Assembly: GCF_900163835.1 (NCBI RefSeq)
Contig: NZ_FUKR01000036.1
Location: 1 to 64,000 of the forward strand
Length of the DNA: 64,000 nucleotides
Direction: 5' to 3'
Source: Mycetocola reblochoni REB411
GTDB lineage: Bacteria; Actinomycetota; Actinomycetes; Actinomycetales; Microbacteriaceae
The notes below the pieces were generated by a model that was not told the DNA's origin, searched no databases, and was given only the letters and a program-made list of their open reading frames with translations. Position numbers and translations under genes: made by a program. Below are positions 59,458 to 64,000 of this stretch, piece by piece (positions within the stretch are counted from its first letter, which is position 1; the number at the start of each line of letters is the position of its first letter).

Positions 59458-60138
59458 ATGTCCGTCTCCGAGCTGTCGCCGAGCGCCCAGAACTATCTCA
59501 AAGCGGTGTGGGGTCTGACGGAGTGGTCGAACGCACCGGTCACGCCGAGTCTCGTCGCTGAGCGGACCGGACTGAAGCTGTCGTCGGTGTCGGACGCCAT
59601 CCGTCGGCTCACCGCCCAGGGGCTGCTCTCGCACGCCCGCTATGGCTCGGTCGAGCTGACGGAAGCGGGGCGGGGGTATGCGCTGGCGATGGTCAGGCGG
59701 CACCGGCTGATCGAGGCGTTCCTCGTCAGCGTCCTGGGCTACTCCTGGGACCAGGTGCACGATGAGGCGGAGCATCTGGAGCATGCCGTGTCGGACTTCA
59801 TGATCGACCGGATCGACGCGTTCCTCGGGTTCCCGTCGCGCGACCCCCACGGTGACCCCATCCCCACGGCGGACGGGACGGTGAGCATCCCCACGGCGTC
59901 ACAGCTGAGCGAGCTCGGCCCGGGTGCGCGGGTCGTCGTGGAGAGGATCTCCGACTCGGACTCCGCGCTCCTGCAGTTCTTCGAAGGGCACGGCATCGTC
60001 GTCGGTGCGGAGCTGGACGTGGCCGAGGGGCCTGCCTTCTCGGACGCGATGGGCGTCCGAGTCGTCGGGCGGCCCGGGGCTGTGACGCTGGGCCGGACGG
60101 CGACGGACGCGCTCTACGTGTCGCTCGCCCCCGCCTGA
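59458..60138 (+). CDS. mntR: DtxR/MntR-family metal-dependent repressor
   Basis: A 226-aa regulator: winged helix DNA-binding domain (1-70, with TGLKLSSVSDAIRRL as recognition helix), dimer/metal domain (about 75-145) and a C-terminal SH3/FeoA-like domain (about 155-224). Metal ligands by alignment to DtxR: H82, E86, H101, E105, E108, H109. The position of the iron-type cysteine (C102 in DtxR) is E105 here, which favours manganese over iron. Next to it, on the other strand and overlapping by 25 bp at the 3' end, lies the Mn-type ABC operon it probably represses. Confidence 0.85.
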   Translation: MSVSELSPSAQNYLKAVWGLTEWSNAPVTPSLVAERTGLKLSSVSDAIRRLTAQGLLSHARYGSVELTEAGRGYALAMVRRHRLIEAFLVSVLGYSWDQVHDEAEHLEHAVSDFMIDRIDAFLGFPSRDPHGDPIPTADGTVSIPTASQLSELGPGARVVVERISDSDSALLQFFEGHGIVVGAELDVAEGPAFSDAMGVRVVGRPGAVTLGRTATDALYVSLAPA

Positions 60139-61043
60139 CCGCGAGTGGTCGTGGACGGTGTAGCGCTTGCCCGTCCCCGATCGAGTGCGGCGCGTCTGCG
60201 CCGTGCCGCGATCCGGCTGCCGAGGAGGCCGTGGCGCGGGCCGAACAGGTAGGCGAGGGCGAACGCCGTCCCCTGTGCCAGGACGATCATCCCCCCGGAT
60301 GCGGTGTCGAGGTAGTAGCTGAGGTAGAGGCCGACCACGGCGCACACGGCCGACATGGCTGGGGCGATCAGGAGCATGCGAGAGAAGCGGTCGGTGAGCA
60401 GGTACGCGGTCGCCCCCGGGATGATGAGCATCGCCACGACGAGGATCACTCCGACCGCCTGCAGGGCGACCACGGCGGTCAGCGCGAGCAGTCCGAGCAG
60501 AACGGCGCCGAGGACGCGCGGGTTGAGCCCGATGGCGTGCGCGTGTGTCGGGTCGAAGGCGTACAGCGTGAAGTCCCTCCGTTTCGTCAGGAGCACGATC
60601 AGCACGACGGCGCCGAGGACGACCACCTGCACGAGGTCTCCGACGGAAACGCCGAGCAGGTTGCCGAAGATGATGTGGTTGAGGTCGGTCTGCGACGGGG
60701 TGATCGAGATCAGGACAAGGCCGAGGGCGAACAGCGTCGTGAAGACGATGCCGATCGCCGCGTCCTCCTTCACCCGGCTGGTGTCGCGCACGGCCCCGAT
60801 CAGGGCCACGGCGAGGAAGCCGAACACGACGGCACCGAGTGCGAAGGGCGCCCCGACGATGTAGGCGAGCACCACCCCCGGTAGCACGGCGTGCGAGACC
60901 GCGTCGCCCATGAGAGACCATCCGATGAGGACGAGCCAGCAGGACAGGACCGCGCAGACGACGGAGGCGATGAGCGCCGTCGCGAGAGCTCTGACCATGA
61001 AGTCATAACCAAGCGGCTCGAGAAGGACGTCCAGAAGTGTCAT
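60114..61043 (-). CDS. Manganese/zinc ABC transporter permease
   Basis: A 309-aa integral membrane subunit of a ZnuB/MntB/SitC-type importer with about eight or nine helices. The family segment WSLMGDAVSHAVLPGVVLAY is clearly visible, as is VGVILVVAMLIIPGATAYLLT. The C-terminal ~30 residues are basic and polar. Third gene of the operon, overlapping the ATPase gene by 4 bp. Its 3' end overlaps the convergent mntR gene by 25 bp. Confidence 0.9.
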   Translation of the reverse strand: MTLLDVLLEPLGYDFMVRALATALIASVVCAVLSCWLVLIGWSLMGDAVSHAVLPGVVLAYIVGAPFALGAVVFGFLAVALIGAVRDTSRVKEDAAIGIVFTTLFALGLVLISITPSQTDLNHIIFGNLLGVSVGDLVQVVVLGAVVLIVLLTKRRDFTLYAFDPTHAHAIGLNPRVLGAVLLGLLALTAVVALQAVGVILVVAMLIIPGATAYLLTDRFSRMLLIAPAMSAVCAVVGLYLSYYLDTASGGMIVLAQGTAFALAYLFGPRHGLLGSRIAARRRRAALDRGRASATPSTTTRGQAGASDT

Positions 61044-61780
61044 CGTGAGCCCCCGTCCGAGAGCACATCGAGGCCGAAGGCGAGCGCCAGGGCATCGGGA
61101 GTGAGAACCTCCTCCGGCGAGCCGTGCAGCAGGACGCGGCGCATCAGCAGGACGGCCTCGTCGGCGAGGGAGGGCAGCGCCTGGAGGTCGTGGGTGGAGA
61201 CCAGGATGGTCGCCCCCTCGGCGGCGAGCTCACGGAGCAGGCGCGTGATGGTGGCCTCCGAGCGCTTGTCGACCCCGGCGAAGGGCTCGTCGAGCAGCAG
61301 GATGCTCGCGCCCTGGGCGATGCCCCTGGCCACGAAGGCGCGCTTCTTCTGCCCGCCGGACAGCTGGCCGATCTGGCGGTCGGCCAGCTCGGTCAGCTCG
61401 ACGCGCGCGAGCGCCTCCTCGACGGCGGCGCGGTCCGCGGGGCGGGGGCGTCGGGTGAGGCCCATGCGGCCGTATCTGCCGGTCATGACGACGTCCCTGA
61501 CCGAGAGGGGGAAGCTCCAGTCGACGTCCTCGCTCTGCGGCACGTAGCCGATGACGCCGGCCGATCGCGCGGCGGCGGGGGGAGCGCCGTTGATCAGAAC
61601 CGTTCCGGCGTCGGGCTTGACCAGGCCCATGATCGTCTTGAACAGCGTCGACTTGCCCGAGCCGTTCATGCCGATGAGCCCGCAGATGCGCCCGGCGTCG
61701 AGCCGGAGGGTCGCGCCGTCTAGTGCGAGTACCTCGCCGTAGTGCACCGTGACGTCCGTGACGTCCAGTGCCGCGGTCAT
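61040..61780 (-). CDS. Manganese/zinc ABC transporter ATPase
   Basis: A 246-aa ATPase: Walker A GMNGSGKS (37-44), Q-loop IGYVPQSEDVDW, signature LSGGQKKR, Walker B ILLLDEPFAGVD and switch H in STHD. The sequence VPQSEDVDWSFPLSVRDVVMTGRYG is typical of the MntA/SitB group. It drives uptake by the adjacent permease. Overlaps both operon neighbours by 4 bp, so translation is coupled. Confidence 0.93.
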   Translation of the reverse strand: MTAALDVTDVTVHYGEVLALDGATLRLDAGRICGLIGMNGSGKSTLFKTIMGLVKPDAGTVLINGAPPAAARSAGVIGYVPQSEDVDWSFPLSVRDVVMTGRYGRMGLTRRPRPADRAAVEEALARVELTELADRQIGQLSGGQKKRAFVARGIAQGASILLLDEPFAGVDKRSEATITRLLRELAAEGATILVSTHDLQALPSLADEAVLLMRRVLLHGSPEEVLTPDALALAFGLDVLSDGGSR

Positions 61781-62697
61781 CGGCTCTGGCCCGTCAGCGC
61801 CTCGGCGATCGTGTCCGCGTCGTGCCGGATCAGGTCCAGGTACGTGGGGACGGGGCCGTCGGCGGCCGAGAGCGAGTCGACGTAGAGGGTCCCGCCATAG
61901 CTCGCATCGGTCGCCTCGACCACCTGCTTCATCGGGGCATCGGACACGGTGGACTCGCAGAAGACCGCGGGAACGTCATTGTCGCGCACGAATTCGATGG
62001 CCGAGGCGATCTGCTGCGGTGTGGCCTGCTGCTCCGCATTGACCGCCCAGATGTACTTCTCGGTGAGCCCGGCGTCGCGGGCCAGGTAGGAGAACGCGCC
62101 CTCACAACTGACGAGGGCGCGCTGGCTCTCGGGCAGGGTGGCGAGCTCGTCGACGAGGTCGTCCTGGACCTGCTGCAGCTGGGCTTTGTAGGCCTCGCCG
62201 TTGTCCGCGTACTCGGCGGCGTTGGTCGGGTCGAGCTCGCTGAACGCGGTGACCATGTTGTCGACGTAGATCTGCACGTTGAGCGGGCTCATCCAGGCGT
62301 GCGGGTTGGGGAGCCCGGCGTACGCGTCTTCGCTGATGTCGATCGGTTCCACCCCCTCGCTGACGACCACGTGGGGCACGTCGATGCCGTCGACGAACTG
62401 AGCGAACCAGGACTCCAGGTTCATCCCGTTGTCGATGATGAGCTCGGCGCCGGCCGCGCGACGGATGTCGCCGGGGGTGGGCTCGTAGCCGTGGATCTCG
62501 GCGCCCGGCTTCGTGATCGACTCGACCCGCAGCTCGTCCCCGGCGACGTTCTGCGCGATGTCCGCGAGCACGGTGAAGGTGGTGAGGACCAGGGGGCGGT
62601 CGTCATCGGCCTCCGGCGCCTGGGTGCTGCAGGCGGCGAGGGGGAGCACGAGGGCGGCGAGAAGGGGAAGGAGAGCTCGTCGGGGGGTGTGCGTCAT
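61777..62697 (-). CDS. Manganese-type metal-binding lipoprotein
   Basis: A 306-aa substrate-binding protein of cluster A-I (PsaA/MntC type). Signal peptide with lipobox LAAC, lipidated C23. The metal ligands by spacing to PsaA are H69 (EIHGYEPTPGD), H133 (NPHAWMSP), E199 (SCEGAFSYLARD) and D274 (YVDSLS); a two-His, Glu, Asp set favours Mn or Fe, and there is no His-rich zinc loop. The ATG follows GAGAGG at 9 nt. First gene of the operon, under the promoter at 62789-62818. Confidence 0.92.
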   Translation of the reverse strand: MTHTPRRALLPLLAALVLPLAACSTQAPEADDDRPLVLTTFTVLADIAQNVAGDELRVESITKPGAEIHGYEPTPGDIRRAAGAELIIDNGMNLESWFAQFVDGIDVPHVVVSEGVEPIDISEDAYAGLPNPHAWMSPLNVQIYVDNMVTAFSELDPTNAAEYADNGEAYKAQLQQVQDDLVDELATLPESQRALVSCEGAFSYLARDAGLTEKYIWAVNAEQQATPQQIASAIEFVRDNDVPAVFCESTVSDAPMKQVVEATDASYGGTLYVDSLSAADGPVPTYLDLIRHDADTIAEALTGQSR

Positions 62698-62760
62698 ATC
62701 GGGTTTCCTCTCCGTGCGCCGGGCGGACCGTCGGTCCTGTCCCTGCAGTGTGCTCTGATC

Positions 62761-62805
62761 GCCACGGTCGTTCGTGGCGGCGACTCACAGCCTAATGTTC
62801 GTGGC
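62761..62805. promoter_or_regulatory. Candidate MntR operator repeats
   Basis: GTTCGTGGC occurs twice, at 62797-62805 inside the promoter spacer and at 62770-62778 just downstream of the -10. The downstream copy is also part of an inverted repeat GCCACG-N6-CGTGGC (62761-62778). Their placement over the promoter suggests repressor binding; the sequence is not a known MntR box that I can confirm. Confidence 0.4.
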
Positions 62806-62818
62806 AACGTAGTTTCAA
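62789..62818 (-). promoter_or_regulatory. Promoter of the manganese uptake operon
   Basis: Minus-strand TTGAAA (62818-62813) and TAGGCT (62794-62789), spaced 18 bp: the best -35/-10 pair in the window. It lies about 90 bp before the lipoprotein start. Confidence 0.65.
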
Positions 62819-63092
62819 CTCATGTGCGAGCGTATGTCGTGGGCGGGCGCAATCGACGCCACTCGGAGCCGGGTCGGGCACGAGAGAACGCCCGTGCGGC
62901 GGAAGCGGTCACATCGCGGAAGTGGATCGGAGGGGCCGTCGCGACGGCGCTGGCCCGCGGATGCCCCGGCTGGACATCAGGGGAATGCCGATGGCGAGGC
63001 CGCTCCGCACGATGATCAGGGCGCCAGGGGAGCAGCCGCTCCGGGGCCGGACGCCGGGAACGCGCCGGCGTGATCGCCGCCGTGGGGGACCG
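62819..63092. other. 274-bp region with no supported gene
   Basis: Lies between the manganese operon promoter and tRNA-Leu. Short open frames exist on both strands but none has a ribosome site or family resemblance. Nothing else is seen. Confidence 0.5.
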
Positions 63093-63174
63093 TGCGGGAG
63101 AAGGGACTTGAACCCTCACGCTCGAAAGCACAGGAACCTAAATCCTGCGTGTCTGCCGATTTCACCACTCCCGC
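63093..63174 (-). tRNA. tRNA-Leu (UAG anticodon)
   Basis: An 82-nt class II tRNA on the minus strand. Acceptor strands are 63174-63168 (GCGGGAG) and 63100-63094 (CTCCCGC), the D arm contains TGGTGAAATCGGCAGACAC, the anticodon stem-loop is CAGGA-TTTAGGT-TCCTG with anticodon TAG, and a long variable arm (TGCTTTCGAGCG) follows. The CCA end is not encoded (ACG follows). Confidence 0.95.
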
Positions 63175-63182
63175 GTCCCCCC

Positions 63183-63188
63183 AGAGTA
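63183..63188 (-). promoter_or_regulatory. -10 box of tRNA-Leu
   Basis: Minus-strand TACTCT, 8 nt before the tRNA 5' end. Confidence 0.45.
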
Positions 63189-63244
63189 TCCGCCCACCGA
63201 GGTGCCGTTGTGGACATCGCGCCCGGAGGGCGATCCGCTGTCGC

Positions 63245-64000
63245 ATGATGTCGGGCGTGGAGCGGGCAGTGGAGGACGTGGTCAGGCGCGTGCAACGGCG
63301 CATCGGCGCGGATGCGGACAGGGACGAGGTCGCGGAGCTGGCCAGACGCGAGAGCGCCCGCCGTGCCGAGCAGGGTCGTGCGGGGCGTGACACGGCCGTG
63401 CCGGACGAACGCGCTCTGGAGCGGAGCGCGCTCGCCGCGCTCCTCGGCTACGGCGCGCTCCAGCCACTCCTGGACGACCCGGCGGTCGAGGAGATCTGGA
63501 TCAACTCGCCGCGGGCGGTGTTCGCGTCGGCCGGCGGCGTCACCCGGCGTGTTCCCCTCGAGCTGACCGCCCAGGCCGTGAGAGAGACGGTGGAGCGCAT
63601 GCTGCAGACGACGGGGAGGCGCCTGGACCTGAGCTCCCCGTTCGTCGACGCCTCGCTACCCGACGGATCGCGCCTGCACGTGGTCATCCCCGACATCACC
63701 GCGGGGGACTGGGCCGTCAACATCCGCAAATTCCTGCGAGGCACCGGTGACATCGACGCGCTGGTCGGCAGAGGGATGATCCCGGCCGATGTCGTCGGTT
63801 ACCTTCGCGGGCGCGTCGCGGCCGGGGGCAGCATCGTCGTATCCGGTTCCACGCACACGGGGAAGACCACGCTGCTCGGGGCGATGTTGACGAGTCTGTG
63901 CGCCACCGAGCGCATCCTCACGGTGGAGGAGACCTTCGAGCTGTCGATCCGCGTCCCCGACCGCGTCGGGCTTCAGGGCCGCGAGGCGAACCTCGAGGGC
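63245..64000 (+). CDS. cpaF: CpaF/TadA-type secretion ATPase, partial (3' end outside window)
   Basis: The first 252 residues of a type II/IV secretion-family ATPase that powers Tad/Flp pilus or related export systems. The frame starts at ATG 63245 (or 63248) and stays open to the window end. Features: helical N-terminus, LLGYGALQPLLDDPAVEEIWINSP, LDLSSPFVDASLPDGSRLHV, NIRKF and the Walker A GSTHTGKT (201-208), followed by ILTVEETFELSI, equivalent to the Asp-box region. No ribosome site is obvious before the ATG. TadB/TadC genes would be expected just beyond the window. Confidence 0.85.
   Translation, partial: MMSGVERAVEDVVRRVQRRIGADADRDEVAELARRESARRAEQGRAGRDTAVPDERALERSALAALLGYGALQPLLDDPAVEEIWINSPRAVFASAGGVTRRVPLELTAQAVRETVERMLQTTGRRLDLSSPFVDASLPDGSRLHVVIPDITAGDWAVNIRKFLRGTGDIDALVGRGMIPADVVGYLRGRVAAGGSIVVSGSTHTGKTTLLGAMLTSLCATERILTVEETFELSIRVPDRVGLQGREANLEG

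Overview
The window is chromosomal DNA of a high-GC Gram-positive bacterium. GTG starts are frequent, 4-bp stop/start overlaps are common, and actinobacteria-restricted families (DUF3117, DUF3107, DUF3039, DUF2342, UPF0182, AdnAB) are present. The mix of genes points to the Actinobacteria, most likely the family Microbacteriaceae; that family assignment is inference. I see no rRNA, prophage, IS element, CRISPR array or replication origin. Almost everything looks like core genome.

Layout. 1-7.0 kb: lysine/diaminopimelate synthesis (end of a ferredoxin gene, dapC, divergent dapD/dapE), interrupted by a DoxX-like protein and citrate synthase gltA, then a GT-C membrane glycosyltransferase. 7.0-14.6 kb: small stress/unknown proteins, an O-methyltransferase, tatB, mrp, an MgtE-N/CBS protein, a general stress protein, aminopeptidase P and a PHP phosphoesterase. 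14.8-37.1 kb: a block whose order resembles, from memory, the Rv3211-Rv3193c region of Mycobacterium tuberculosis: DEAD-box helicase, a frameshifted ferritin-like gene, DUF3107, adnA-adnB, then ptsI, a degenerate phosphotransferase, nudC, a UvrD helicase, a ThiF/cyclodehydratase-like protein, DUF2342, a PDZ-Lon-like protease and UPF0182. 37.1-46.1 kb: a methyltransferase-like gene, initiator tRNA, a heterodimeric ABC exporter, a convergent omega-amidase/aminotransferase pair and an HtrA protease. 46.2-54.6 kb is the most accessory-looking part: two family-2 glycosyltransferases around a CDP-alcohol phosphatidyltransferase, an unknown glycine-rich protein, a cytidylyltransferase-like enzyme, and an ABC-2 transporter whose ATPase carries a roughly 420-residue repetitive Ala/Lys/Thr/Ser tail. 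54.6-64 kb: DUF3039, pncB, murI-rph-rdgB, a DedA protein, a DtxR/MntR regulator beside a manganese-type ABC uptake operon, tRNA-Leu(UAG), and the start of a CpaF-type secretion ATPase gene that runs off the window.

How it works together. Genes sit mostly in short tightly packed operons separated by long, near-perfect GC hairpins between convergent genes. About a dozen genes have a TANNNT box exactly 6 nt (one 7, one 8) before the start codon and mostly no Shine-Dalgarno sequence, a pattern that implies leaderless transcripts. Functional clusters are DAP/lysine, DNA-end repair (AdnAB plus UvrD), envelope proteolysis and export (TatB, HtrA, PDZ-Lon), manganese homeostasis, and a probable surface polymer or glycolipid locus.

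The strongest leads are the histone-H1-like tail on the ABC ATPase, the surface-polymer cluster, the phosphotransferase lacking its catalytic residues, the orphan cyclodehydratase-like gene overlapping uvrD, and the recurrent leaderless promoter geometry.
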